In this document: positions 43,526 through 54,195 of the stretch, in pieces
How the letters are laid out: every line of letters starts with the position of its first letter
Position numbering within the stretch: position 1 is the first letter of the stretch
DNA from: Diplodia intermedia
Taxonomy: Eukaryota > Ascomycota > Dothideomycetes > Botryosphaeriales > Botryosphaeriaceae
DNA length: 64,000 bases
Reading direction: 5' to 3'
Assembly: GCA_021495925.1 (NCBI GenBank)
Contig: JAKEKT010000080.1
Coordinates: 62,001 to 126,000, forward strand
Position numbers and translations under genes: made by a program
The notes under the pieces: generated by a model
The model's database searches: none
What the model saw: the letters and a program-made list of their open reading frames with translations, nothing else
Told to the model about the DNA's origin: nothing

Positions 43526-44578
43526 ATGTCCCCAGGCGCTATAGAAACCGTCATCGCTCCCGAGAACCCCCCTGCCTCCCAGAAGGCGTCCGCGCATCCT
43601 GCTGCCGGCTCGTTCGTTCGCCACGAAGAGTACCAGTACCTCGACTTGATCCGCGACATTCTCGAAAATGGCGAACATCGCCCCGACCGCACCGGAACGG
43701 GCACATACTCCATCTTCGCGCCCCCGCAGCTGAAGTTCTCTCTTTCCCGGCCCCCGTCCAGCCCGGAGGAAGCGCCGACGCCGATACTCCCGCTTCTCAC
43801 CACGAAGCGTGTCTTCCTGCGCGCGGTTGTTGCCGAACTTCTCTGGTTCGTCGCTGGCACCACATCCTCCAAACCTTTGTCTGAGGCCGGCATTAAAATC
43901 TGGGACGGCAACGGGTCGCGCGAGTTCCTCGACAGCGTGGGTCTGTCTCACCACGAAGAGGGCGACCTGGGTCCAGTATATGGCTTCCAGTGGCGCCATT
44001 TTGGCGCCGAGTATGTGGATGCGAAGACAGACTACACGGGGCGGGGCGTCGACCAGCTGGCCGATGTCATTGACAAGCTCAAGAACAAGCCGTACGACCG
44101 CCGCATCATCATGAGCGCGTGGAATCCGGCAGATCTAAAGAAGATGGCCCTGCCCCCTTGCCACATGTTCGCGCAGTTCTACGTGAGCTTTCCGCGCGCG
44201 AAACGGGGTGAGAAGGGCGAGGAGAAGGAGAAACAGGCGGAGGAGCGCGGGGTGCTCCACTGCCTGCTTTATCAGCGGTCTTGCGACATGGGTCTCGGCG
44301 TGCCTTTCAACATTGCGTCGTACGCTCTCCTCACGCACATGCTGGCGCACGTCTGCCATCTGACCCCTGGCACGTTGACGCACACCATGGGCGATGCCCA
44401 TGTCTACCTCGACCACGTCGATGCACTAAAGGTGCAGCTGGAGAGAGAGCCAAGAGACTTCCCGGAGCTTTCGATCAAGAGGGAGAAAGGCGGCACCATC
44501 GATGAATGGTCTGCCAATGATTTCGCGGTCAAGGGTTACGATCCGCACAAGACGATTGCTATGAAGATGTCGGTCTAG
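43526..44578 (+). CDS. thymidylate synthase
   Basis: This enzyme converts dUMP to dTMP with methylene-tetrahydrofolate. It is intronless and 350 residues long. Recognisable blocks are [62 protein letters not shown], the catalytic [12 protein letters not shown] (Cys212), [20 protein letters not shown] and [14 protein letters not shown] Lys/Glu-rich insert of about 18 residues ([20 protein letters not shown]) sits between the catalytic strand and the LLYQRS strand. A Pro-rich insert also lies near residues 75-86. ATG 43526 is the first ATG in frame. Its short upstream region carries the CGCGT cluster. Confidence 0.97.
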   Translation: MSPGAIETVIAPENPPASQKASAHPAAGSFVRHEEYQYLDLIRDILENGEHRPDRTGTGTYSIFAPPQLKFSLSRPPSSPEEAPTPILPLLTTKRVFLRAVVAELLWFVAGTTSSKPLSEAGIKIWDGNGSREFLDSVGLSHHEEGDLGPVYGFQWRHFGAEYVDAKTDYTGRGVDQLADVIDKLKNKPYDRRIIMSAWNPADLKKMALPPCHMFAQFYVSFPRAKRGEKGEEKEKQAEERGVLHCLLYQRSCDMGLGVPFNIASYALLTHMLAHVCHLTPGTLTHTMGDAHVYLDHVDALKVQLEREPRDFPELSIKREKGGTIDEWSANDFAVKGYDPHKTIAMKMSV

Positions 44579-45573
44579 ATGGAAGGGAGCATTAGGACGG
44601 GCGTTTCGGGGTCCGGGTGGCTTGGCAATGACACAGGATTGGGCGGCTAGTAAACATAATTAGAGTTGTCTCATGCACGATTCGGTAGGAAGTTGGGGAC
44701 CTGTCCGAGACGGCCGAACAGCTGATCTCGTTGCTGAGGGAATCGAAGCATGCAAGCGGTGTCGGAAGAAACGATAGGCAGAGATAGCAGCGGATGTCGA
44801 GATTCGTGGTCCTCTTAAAGCCAATGTCGTCGTCACACAAACACAGTCCCGCGGCAACGAAACGCAAGCAGGAGCCGATCGCCGCTAGAGCTTCCAGAAA
44901 TACGAGAGCTTGCCCGCAAAAGCCGGGGAGGTGCCCCTTGGCGGCGATGAGTGACGGCAGCGGGACAGCCTGGGCGCTACGGAAAGGAGCAGCGTGCATT
45001 AGCGCCCAGTTCGAGCGGGTCGCACGGGAGCGATTCAACAGAAGCCGGAGTTTCAGAGAGCGCTGGGCCCGATAATGTTCGTGTTGAGCCGAGCAGGAAG
45101 GGCGTGGCTGGGATGGAGTGGACGGCGGCCGAGCCCGCGCACGCCCAAAGCTCCGCCCACAGCTCCCCCGCCCGGTGCTCCTCTTGAACAGCCTGCCTGC
45201 CTGTCCGATTCGTACTCTCGTTTTGCTGAAGTCCCAGTCGCTCGCTGCAGTCGCGTGCCGTCCCGCGCCAATTGCAGCGCCCCTCGCATCCGCTGCTGTT
45301 GTGTTTGCCGCCGCTGTTGACGCTCCTCGCCCAGCCACCGCCCCGGCTTAATATTCGCGCTATCGCTCCACCATCACCACCACCACCAGCTTTTCCTGCC
45401 ATCGCAATATTCCTCCCCCCAAGATCAGCCCCCAACCACCTCGTACCGCGGAGCCAAACCTGTTCGGCTCCCACCGCACCACCGGCACCATTGCGACCGC
45501 TCACCCTCGCGCAATAAAGCCAATTCCTCACCCGCGCTGCTCCACGCTCCCGCTCTCTTCTTGCTTCCGCACT
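44579..45573. other. intergenic, no gene seen
   Basis: These 995 bp follow thymidylate synthase and precede the next plus-strand gene. The 200 bp before 45574 are pyrimidine-rich (many CCACC and CTC runs), typical of fungal promoters and leaders. Confidence 0.5.
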
Positions 45574-46661
45574 ATGTTCTTCAAGCGCCGCTCGCGGGCC
45601 AATTCTTATCTTGAGGAATCCGACTCGCCCACCAGCAAGACGTTCGAGAAGTACGAACGCCCCCCCTCCTCACGCCGCGACTCCGCCGCTCCCGCCACCG
45701 CCAGCCACGAGCCCCTCGCCCCCATCGAGAAGGACACGCAGATGTATCCGCGCCAGAGCGGCCCCCAGGAGCCCTTCGCACCCCAGCGCACCATGAGCGG
45801 CCACAACGCCATGCCGCCCATGGACCCGTCGCATGGCGCTATGGGAATGCCCATGAGCGGCGGCATGCACATGAAGCCTTCCGAGCCCTCTCTCGGCGCC
45901 CCCGACCTGCTTACCCGTGCCTTCAACGAGGCCGTGAGGCCGTACACCGAACGGATCGACCAGCTGGAAGGCCAGATCGCAGAGCTCAACGCCTGGGTCG
46001 AGACGTTGGAGCAGCAGAGAGCCGAAGTGCACTCTTGGATTGACAAGAGGGGCCTGCGTCCTGGTACGATTGCCCGCCTCCTTTCCGCGACGGCCGCTTT
46101 CGACTGTGCTAATAGGCCACAGATGTCCCTCCTAGCATCGCGAAGCAGATGGATCGCGACGATCCCGCTGCTGCCGGCACTCTCAACGCCCAGCTTGACC
46201 GCAAGATCACAATCGTCAACTTCGATCTCCACCGTTTGCAAGACGACCTCAACGATAGCATCTCCGCCTCCCACTTTGCCTCTGCCATGGCCAAATTCCT
46301 TCCGGACATCGCACGCCTTGCCTCGCTTCGCACCGGCCCGCGCTACGCCTTCGATCTCATCCTGAAGCTGGGCGGGAACCTCAACGCCCACGGTGGTTTG
46401 GACACTGGTGATGCCGAGGACATTGCCGCACGCCGCGACTTCTACGGTCGCCTCGACCAAGCCATGGTCGATGTTGTTCGCCGTCGATTCGACGAGGGCG
46501 AAGACTGGCCGGTCCAGCGGGAGATCAAGCGCATCGAGAAGACCGCTGCTTACTTGCGCAACTTCGGCGTTGAACCGTACTTCCCCGCCACTCTTCACCT
46601 CATGGAGAGCAAACTTCACGGAGCCAACGGGGCCCAAGGAAGTCCTCCCGGATACACGTAA
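45574..46661 (+). CDS. conserved-looking fungal protein, function unknown
   Basis: Exons are 45574-46063 and 46123-46661 with a 59-bp intron, giving 342 residues. The N-terminal 100 residues are disordered (Ser/Pro/Met-rich, with repeated HxxMxM stretches). A short coiled coil follows (YTERIDQLEGQIAELNAWVE, TLEQQRAEVHSWIDKRGLRP). The second exon is a compact, mostly helical domain (VPPSIAKQMDRDDPAAAGTL, ITIVNFDLHRLQDDLNDSIS, FLPDIARLASLRTGPRYAFD, YGRLDQAMVDVVRRRFDEGE, EIKRIEKTAAYLRNFGVEPY). Splicing is phase-correct and codon use is GC-ending like its neighbours, so the gene is real. I do not recognise the family. There is no signal peptide or membrane segment. Confidence 0.82.
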
Positions 46662-48347
46662 GGACTACCTTCCTCGACAATCATTTGTCCGACCTTCTCT
46701 TCTTCGACCGACAACTTTTTCTTGCAACGACTTTCAACGGTCCAGCAACCTTTTCCCCTTTGTACAACTTCATCAAAACACTTCTGCGAGAAGGAAACCG
46801 GATTCTAATTTGCTTATTGTTTCTCAGCAGTCGAAATGGTAGTTTGCGCGAGAGGAGAAGCATGCAAAATGAAAGGAGCAGCATGCAGAACGAAAGAAGC
46901 AGCTTAATCGTTGAAGATTGACTCCTAAGAGACCTCGGTGAGGAGGCAGAGGAGCAGGCGGACGCCGAAAAAAAAGAAAAAGACCACTTGTGGTACATTC
47001 TATAACCTCGACATCCTGTCGAGGGAACTGCGACAGAGCTCTCGTGCACAGCCGACCGGTCGCACACACGCTGGACGGTACGATGCGCCAGATTTCCAGG
47101 TACCATCGCCGGCCATTTCCCCTTCCTAACTTGTTCATCATTGCGAACTTTACTGCTCTCACAGCTTTGATTTTCTCGTTTTCCACCAAACGGCCGGTCC
47201 ACTCTGTTTTCTCCTTTCCTTTGGATAGGGGTTGGACGATCGAGCGTTCCCTCGCAATGACGATAACGACCGCATTACGACCAAGATTCCCTTCCGCAGC
47301 CCCTAATCCCGATTTGCTTCCGTTTTCGATTTACGAATTTCCTTGATGCGATTACTTCTGGCGTTCTCCGGCCTTCGATTCATTTCCTGTTATTTTACTT
47401 CCAAATGCTTCCTTTTCTCTTCTTGCGGCGGATGTAGTTCGTGAGTACAGTGATACCAGGGTTGGGGGTTTTAGGGTAAAACAGATGGGTCTTTGGCTAC
47501 ACTTTGAGCAAGCAGGCAAGCATAGCATTGTCTAGACTAATGATGATGACTAGCATACACTTTGACCTGACGATCTCGTACATGTTTCGCGCCCAACACA
47601 ATGGATACTTCGTGTAAATCCTCAAGCCACATGCCAATGCATGTCCCGCCCCGTCGCTCTTTTGGACACGCCACAAGCAAGCGAGATGTGGGGTTCGTCG
47701 TGCGCTAAAGAATTACCAAGTTCGAGTCTCACTCGCAAGGGAAGCAGGAGAGAAATCTTGGTTGCTGGTAGAGTGAACGTAGGCGTTTCACTGACCTTCT
47801 TCCTCGGTGAATACAACCAGCGCTGAACCGATTGGTGCCTGGACAAGCTCGTGGATGACTGCAGCGGGTCAGCTGTGTCCACTGATCCGGACGCTTATGC
47901 ATATACTAGAAGTTTCCCCGCTCTCTCACGGTGTCTGGCCAGCGGCCAGAAACTTTACAAGTGCATCGAGAGCCAGGTCAAAGCATACGGAACCAGTGAG
48001 TAACAGCAGGTGTGCAAAAGCTTATGGGCACTTCCACAACAGACGATTGTGTTCTCAGCGTGGCGGTTGTCAAGTCCAGTCAGCCACCGTCATTGCACGA
48101 AGACCCCTGGCAAGGTGGTGCAGCACATGGAAAAGCCGACGTAACTGCGAACGCAAGTATATGTCAGAAACCACGCCATCCTTGTTCAGATGGTCGCTTC
48201 AACGATGACAACGCCAAAAGGCCCCGTGCTGACCATCTCTCCTCTCCATCAAGGTAAGCGTGCCGAGGCCGAGGATATATCTGCCACCGCGTAGGTGTTT
48301 TCTGCGGAATACTGTATGAATTATTCTTTCATTTTCTGCTCCCCAAA
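46662..48347. other. 1.7-kb intergenic region, no gene seen
   Basis: The first 700 bp are AT-richer and pyrimidine-rich and probably include a long 3' UTR. Two adjacent direct copies of an AGGAGCAGCATGCAGAACGA-like 21-bp unit lie at about 46860-46905. No coding frame with a recognisable domain was found. Confidence 0.45.
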
Positions 48348-49670
48348 ATGGACGGCCCCAGAGAGCTATGTTTGGCATGCACCAAGCCCGCCGCGAGCAC
48401 CTGCGCCCGTTGCCACTGCAGCAGGTATTGCTCGAAGGACTGCCAGGCGGCCGACCACGCAACCCACAAACTCCTCTGCCGGGCCTACTCATCACTCAAA
48501 CGTTCGGTACGACCCAGCCACGAGCACAAGCTCGGCATCCTCTTCCCGCCGGATGACCGCAAGCCGAAGCTCGTATGGGTGCACTTCTCGTGGTACGAGG
48601 ACGACGAGGACTTCGACGATAGCTTCACCAGTCGTTTCCAAATGGCGGATAGTGCGGCGCACCTCGGCGAGCATGGGGCGGAGAGCCAGATCCAGTACAA
48701 CACGGTGTTGCAGCGCGAGCTCCCCAACACGATCCGCATCGCGTACCGGGATGCCTTCCTCAAGGACGGCTCACATCCAAACCTCGCGATCCAGTCGCTA
48801 CCTGTTCAGCGCGGCAGCATCTTCGACTGGCGAGGCCCGATCCTGGCGTACGGCATGCATGGGCTCGGGGTGGACCAGACGGTGAGCCGCGACCTCGACC
48901 TCAACGACTTGCGCCACCTTGTCGACTTCTTTGTCACGTACCGCAACAACGGAGGGGATGGCGATTCTCGCAACGATGGTGATAGCAGCAACAGCAACAA
49001 AAAGGTCAGGGGCGTGAAGATCAGCTGCCAGGGCGACCAGGACACCTTCGGGCTGCCAGCCTTCCAGGAGGTCGAGGTGCCGGCAACGCATCCCATCTTC
49101 GCAGGCGGCGACCACGACGCCCCTGAGATCGCCGCCCGCGTCGGCATCCCCATCCTCACGCGCAAGTACCCGGCTAGCTCGGCGTGGACAATGGACTCTC
49201 CGACCAAGCACCCGTTCGTCAACCAGGCCGCCACCTCCCTGCACCTCGCCTGCTGCGACGACGAGGGCGCGGGTGCGGCGTGGGGCTGGGCGCCGGCGGC
49301 GTGGCAGCGCGACGTAGGCAGCGTGCTGGCGGTGCGGGAGGACCGCAAGCCGCTGCATCCGCTGCATGTTGAGGCGCTGTGCCGCTTCTGCCAGTTCGAG
49401 ATGGGCCCCATGTTCGAGCACTCGCTGGGCCTGCACGGCGGCACGCGGTCAAAGCCGCTGAAAAGGGAGGTCGTCCTAAGCCATGCCACGCGGCCCTTCT
49501 TCGAGCTTTTCTGGAGCAAGCTGCTGGATCAGAAGCTCAAGGAGAGCGACGGTGCGGCGAGTAAAGTCTGGGACCCGTATGAGGATGCCGAGGAGCACGA
49601 GCGCGGGATGGCGGCGCTGTTTGAGAAGCTCGGGATCCAGGCGCATGGAATCGAAGCACCGGGGAAGTGA
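48348..49670 (+). CDS. MYND-type zinc finger protein
   Basis: This is an intronless 440-residue protein. The N-terminal MYND finger is complete, with ligands Cys8, Cys11, Cys19, Cys22, Cys28, Cys32, His40 and Cys44, spaced C-x2-C-x7-C-x2-C-x5-C-x3-C-x7-H-x3-C. MYND fingers mediate protein contacts, usually with proline-rich partners. The rest (PKLVWVHFSWYEDDEDF, NTIRIAYRDAFLKDG, LDLNDLRHLVDFFVTYRNNG) belongs to a fungal MYND group without known enzymatic activity. There is no SET domain. An Asn/Ser/Asp-rich low-complexity loop (about residues 203-222) interrupts the central domain. Coding sequence is strongly GC-rich in third positions in its second half. Confidence 0.9.
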   Translation: MDGPRELCLACTKPAASTCARCHCSRYCSKDCQAADHATHKLLCRAYSSLKRSVRPSHEHKLGILFPPDDRKPKLVWVHFSWYEDDEDFDDSFTSRFQMADSAAHLGEHGAESQIQYNTVLQRELPNTIRIAYRDAFLKDGSHPNLAIQSLPVQRGSIFDWRGPILAYGMHGLGVDQTVSRDLDLNDLRHLVDFFVTYRNNGGDGDSRNDGDSSNSNKKVRGVKISCQGDQDTFGLPAFQEVEVPATHPIFAGGDHDAPEIAARVGIPILTRKYPASSAWTMDSPTKHPFVNQAATSLHLACCDDEGAGAAWGWAPAAWQRDVGSVLAVREDRKPLHPLHVEALCRFCQFEMGPMFEHSLGLHGGTRSKPLKREVVLSHATRPFFELFWSKLLDQKLKESDGAASKVWDPYEDAEEHERGMAALFEKLGIQAHGIEAPGK

Positions 49671-50042
49671 GACACTATCATGATATTGCTGTAGAGAGCG
49701 CGGCGGCAACGACTTCCTTGCCGGCCAGAGGTGCCGATTTTGGCAAGCGGGTCCGCAATGGCGTCAGCGGCAGATCAGCGTTCCCTGGGATCTGCCATCA
49801 CCGTCCATCTGACATGGCGATACCACCTGCTGAGGGCCATGAGAATCCTCACCGAGTGGCCTGTTGGCGATGAGGCGAGGTCGAGCGGCGATGTCGTAAT
49901 TCGAAAATTTGCAGCGCGCCGAGCATGCGCTTAGACGCGGCTTCCCGACGTTGACATGACAATGATCATCCCACCATGTTGTCTCCTCCCCGTCCGACAA
50001 CCCCTCCAACCCCCAACACCCTCTCCGCAACCCGCAGACACC
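49671..50042. promoter_or_regulatory. promoter region of cystathionine beta-synthase
   Basis: These 372 bp run from the MYND gene stop to the CBS start codon. The last 80 bases are pyrimidine-rich with runs of CCCC, as expected for a strongly expressed fungal gene. No specific factor site was assigned. Confidence 0.45.
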
Positions 50043-50755
50043 ATGGCCTCCACCACCAAGCCGAGCATCCCGCCCGTCGTGCTCGACGCTGTCACCCAGC
50101 AGATTGGCAACACCCCCATGGTGCGCCTGAACAAGATTCCCCAGAGCCTGGGCATCGAGGCCACCGTCTACGCGAAGCTGGAGATGTTCAATGCCGGCGG
50201 CAGCGTCAAGGACCGCATAGCCCTGCGCATGATCGAGGAGGCTGAGCGCAGCGGCCGCATCAAGCCCGGCGACACCCTCATCGAGCCCACCAGTGGCAAC
50301 ACGGGCATTGGCTTGGCCCTCGTTGCCGCCGTCAAAGGCTACCGCACCATCATCACCTTGCCCGAGAAGATGTCCGCCGAGAAGGTCTCCGTCCTGCGCG
50401 CCCTCAACGCCGAAATCATCCGCACCCCGACCGCCGCTGCCTGGGACGCTCCCGAGAGCCACATCGGTGTGGCCAGGAGGCTCGAGAAGGAGCTGCCCAA
50501 CGCCCACATCCTGGACCAGTACAGCAACGTGGACAACCCGCTTGCCCACGAGTATGGTACTGCGGAGGAGATCTGGACTCAGACCGATGGCAAGATCACT
50601 GCCCTGGTGGCTGGCGCCGGAACTGGAGGCACAATCACCGGTATTGCGCGGGGCCTGAGGAAGCACAAGCGGGACGTCAAGATCATTGCCGCCGATCCGC
50701 ATGGAAGCATCCTCGCTCTGCCTGAGAGCCTGAACGAGGAGAAGAAGAACCAGCC

Positions 50756-50791
<36 letters not shown>

Positions 50792-51713
50792 GGAGGTGCT
50801 CGACCAGAAGGGTGTCGACACCTGGTACAAGACCGACGACGTGGACTCCTTCCACTACGCAAGACGCTTGATTGCCGAGGAGGGTATTTTGTGCGGTGGA
50901 AGCAGTGGCAGCGCCATGTCTGCCATGGTCAAGGCTGTCAAGGACCTTGGACTCGGAAAGGACGATGTTGTCGTTGTCGTGCTCCCCGACAGCATCCGGA
51001 GCTATCTGAGCAAGGTTTGCCGAACAAGAGGCCCATTTGGATGCACAACGAGTTAACAAGAGTGACAGTTCGCTGACGACGACTGGCTCGCCGCCAACGA
51101 TCTGCTGCCTCCCACCCCTGCGCAAAGCCTGGCCGCCCCGCTCTCTCCCACGCTGACCAGCTCGAAGGATGCGTACCAGGGCGCCACTATCCGCTCGCTC
51201 CGGCTGAAGCCCGTCATGACCGTTGCCGCCGAGTCTCCCTGCGTCGAGGCTATTGAGACTATGCGCGACAAGGGCTTCGATCAGCTCCCCGTTGCCACGA
51301 CCAAGGGCAACCGCTTGGTCGGTCTCGTTACCCTCGGAAATCTTCTCTCTTACATCAGCAATGGCCGCGCCTCACCCCAGTCGCCTGTCTCGGACGTCAT
51401 GTTTGACTTCCGAAAGTTGTCGGAAACAGTCAGCGATCCTTCGGACCTGGGTGTCCAGGGCAAGGATAATCTCGTGTTGGGTGAGGACAAGGAAAAGGCC
51501 ACTAAGAGGAGGAAGTTCGTCGAGATCACCAGGGATACGCGCCTGAACGCGCTCAGCCGCTTCTTCGAGTGGAACAGCGCGGCAGTGGTCACGGAGAAAG
51601 ATGATCAGGGTCACATGAAAGCAGTGGCTGTCGTCACGAAGGTCGACCTGCTCAGCTGGCTGGTCAAGCGCGGCAAATCCGAGGGGACCAACGGCACCAA
51701 TGGTTTGCATTAG
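50043..51713 (+). CDS. cystathionine beta-synthase
   Basis: This PLP enzyme joins homocysteine and serine to cystathionine in transsulfuration. Exons are 50043-51014 and 51069-51713 with a 54-bp intron, giving 538 residues, typical for fungal CBS. The catalytic core has [30 protein letters not shown] (PLP Lys56), [13 protein letters not shown], the phosphate loop [14 protein letters not shown] and [12 protein letters not shown]. It lacks the N-terminal heme-binding extension of animal CBS, as in yeast. The C-terminal part has a CBS-domain pair ([40 protein letters not shown] and [25 protein letters not shown]). The intron falls at the junction of the two parts. ATG 50043 is in good context (CACCATGG); upstream frame extension lacks homology. 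Confidence 0.97.
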
Positions 51714-53607
51714 CTGTTTTCCGGGCGAAAGGGTGACGGGGGTTGTATATGAGGCATGGATGTTTGGCGTGCGGGATCAGCCCTGAGGGGGCGTTTTCAA
51801 CAAAGAGAAATGGGCATAGAACAGCACTACCGGCGTTCATTATGTTTCTCTTTCCTTTCAAACGGCCATGATGCGCCGCAAGCAACGAAAGAAGAGGATC
51901 GCGAGATCAAACTTGTACATACGCATCGGGTTTTCGTTGTGGTCCGGTGTCGCTATCTGCTCAACCTAGATAGAGGTCCGACCCGCTATTGATCGCAACT
52001 CTTACCCTATGAAGGCAGTGGTAATTTCCATTCTTCTTTTGCGTTTCGGACAAGTATGCTTGTACTCGATCGCGTGACTGGGACGGTCCGGTCCGGCCCC
52101 CCATGGTCGCATCTCATCTCCATGTCCCGAATCGCTCACGGCCTCAAAGAGGGCGAGAGACAGACAGACACTAAGCATCGAATCTCTCGTACTGAGCCGC
52201 TAGATTCAGCCAAACAGAGAGGCGCCCGCACCTTCGTCTACCCGCAAGACGGCTGTTGGTTTTCTCCACGCCGGCGGTTGCTCGTCGCCTTCCCGCGCGC
52301 CATATGGTCCTTTCACCGCGCATCGCAATCTGCGAGAATGTGATAGCGGCTGTCTCCAAAGCTGTTATGTCACATGGCAAAATTGCATGCCCCAGTGTCA
52401 CTTGGCAAGCGGAGACTACCAGAAAAAGGAAGTACAGAGAGAAACAGAGGAAGAGAGGAAGATAGATCTGCCGGTAAGGGCGGTACTTCGCATGTTTTAC
52501 CCGACCAAGGGATAGGCAAGTGACCTACAGTACCTGCTCAGGTCTCCACTTCTTCGTCTCTCCTGGGCGGGCGTATGCATGTGTGTGACTCGCGGCGGCG
52601 GCTACATACCTTCATGTCTCTCCACTTTTTTTCTTCGCTTTGTCGCCAACGACCGACGTACGTCGCTGACTAGCATTTGCCCTCTCCCCGTACCCAGGTG
52701 GCCGGTTCATCTCGCGAAAAGGACATGGGAGGGGAAGGCGTGGCGAGACAAGGAACGGAGTGGGCCTTGGGTTGGGTAGCCCTCGTTGGTGGTGTAAGAA
52801 ATCAAAATAAAAAACCAGTTAGTTACGTTGAAGAAGAGCTGAACAGTGAGTTCGTATTGCCAACGTCCATCCCATGGACCCGAGTAGTGTCGTTTACGGC
52901 TGTTGTCAAAGTACGGATTACGAGGACAACAGTAGGGAGTAAGGGAGTCCGTAACTATTTTCCGCTAGGCTCTCATTGCGGTGCAGTCAGAGACAGGTGG
53001 TCAGACGAGCCGGCAGACAGGCAAATAGACAATCAGGCGAAGAACCAAGAGGGCGAGATGGTTGACAGGGCGGGAGGAACAGGATGAAATGGCGGTCAAG
53101 CAAGCTGTGGCGTCGTCCGGTTGCGAAGTGAGTGTCATGCTAGAAACGAAGAGGCTTGCTGCATCAAGCAGCATGCGCCACGGTGCGCGCATATCTTGTC
53201 TTTTCTTTATTTGCTTTTACATGGTAGCAAGAGAGTGAAGGGAGGAGGAGCATGACAAGGCCAAGCAGCATGGTTTGAGCGTCTGACGCCAGGGACGCCG
53301 GTGTGCCCTTGCCGATGAGTGGCTGGGACGCATGCAGCAGGGCGCTTCGTAAGGTTAGGCACATACAATACCGACATACATACACGCCCTAGTAGGCATG
53401 TAGGTACCCAGGGTGACGGACGCCCGCAGAGGGGATCCAAAGAAAACATGCGAGTCGCGACATTTTCAATACGTCCTTGCTACCATCCTGGCCCTCTTCT
53501 CAAACCACATTCCAGCCGCGGTATGTATGCAAGCCATCGACCAACCGAAGCCTTTAGCTGCAGTCACGTCTGCACATGCGCGCAACGCTGGCTTTTGTGG
53601 TTTGTGC

Positions 53608-53629
53608 GGGGGGGGTTTTTTTTTTTTTT
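53608..53629. repeat. homopolymer G8T14 tract
   Basis: Eight G followed directly by fourteen T. It is a plausible assembly-error or length-variable site. Confidence 0.9.
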
Positions 53630-54170
53630 ACTTTGCCACTGCTGCAGCTAAGAAGCCTCGGCGAGCGCTGCGTTCCTCACCAGATACAGAGAGATTGCAA
53701 CAAGGAGAAGAAAATATTGGCTGCCTTGGGGGTGGATCAGACATTCGGTCTCTCCCGCTCCGTGTGTCTTGTCCCCGAACACCTACGTGTCTTTGCCTTG
53801 CATGGTTCCATGGCCTCCCATGCCCATCTCCATCATCACCCAGAGGAAGGGGGAAAACCCCGCAGACTGCAGCCAGCCGTCAATGCGCGCCTTGAAAGCC
53901 TGCGTATTGCCCTGGTGCAACGTGTGTCTGACCGGTCAAGGAGCAGGGCGAGCACACGCATGCCCCCTCGAGCCGCTCTTCTGCTGCATCTTCCCTCATC
54001 AGCATATGCATGGTGGGCAAGCCGCCGCCCTAGATCGCACGCGCCCCGTGCCCCCGCCCGCACGCATGCGTTCCCGCCGACAGATGGAAACGGGGCGAAG
54101 AGGCGCGGGCGCACGCAGCAGCGGCACAGACACGAAACGAAACCGCATGTTACTTGATGCGGCTCTCCAC

Positions 54171-54195
54171 GTCTCGTCTCGTCTCGTCTCGTCTC
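54171..54195. repeat. GTCTC pentanucleotide microsatellite, five units
   Basis: Five perfect GTCTC units followed by a diverged sixth (ATTTC, TCG). Confidence 0.9.

Noticed and set aside
45606..46637. 343-residue antisense frame opposite the unknown coiled-coil gene
   Set aside because: It runs through the intron of the sense gene and lacks motifs; the sense gene has phase-correct splicing.
47680..47760. Possible tRNA (GTTCGAGTC loop near 47720)
   Set aside because: The flanking bases cannot form the five-base T-stem, and no matching acceptor, D-arm or anticodon arm was found.
49764..51125. 453-residue open frame antisense to cystathionine beta-synthase
   Set aside because: The sense strand encodes a complete, unmistakable enzyme. 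The antisense frame has no domain and extends into the intron and promoter.
53576..54157. 193-residue frame in the 51.7-56.7 kb interval with a hydrophobic start
   Set aside because: The hydrophobic run comes from the G8T14 tract (Val-Phe-Phe-Phe-Phe). The rest is Arg/His/Pro-rich noise without domain.
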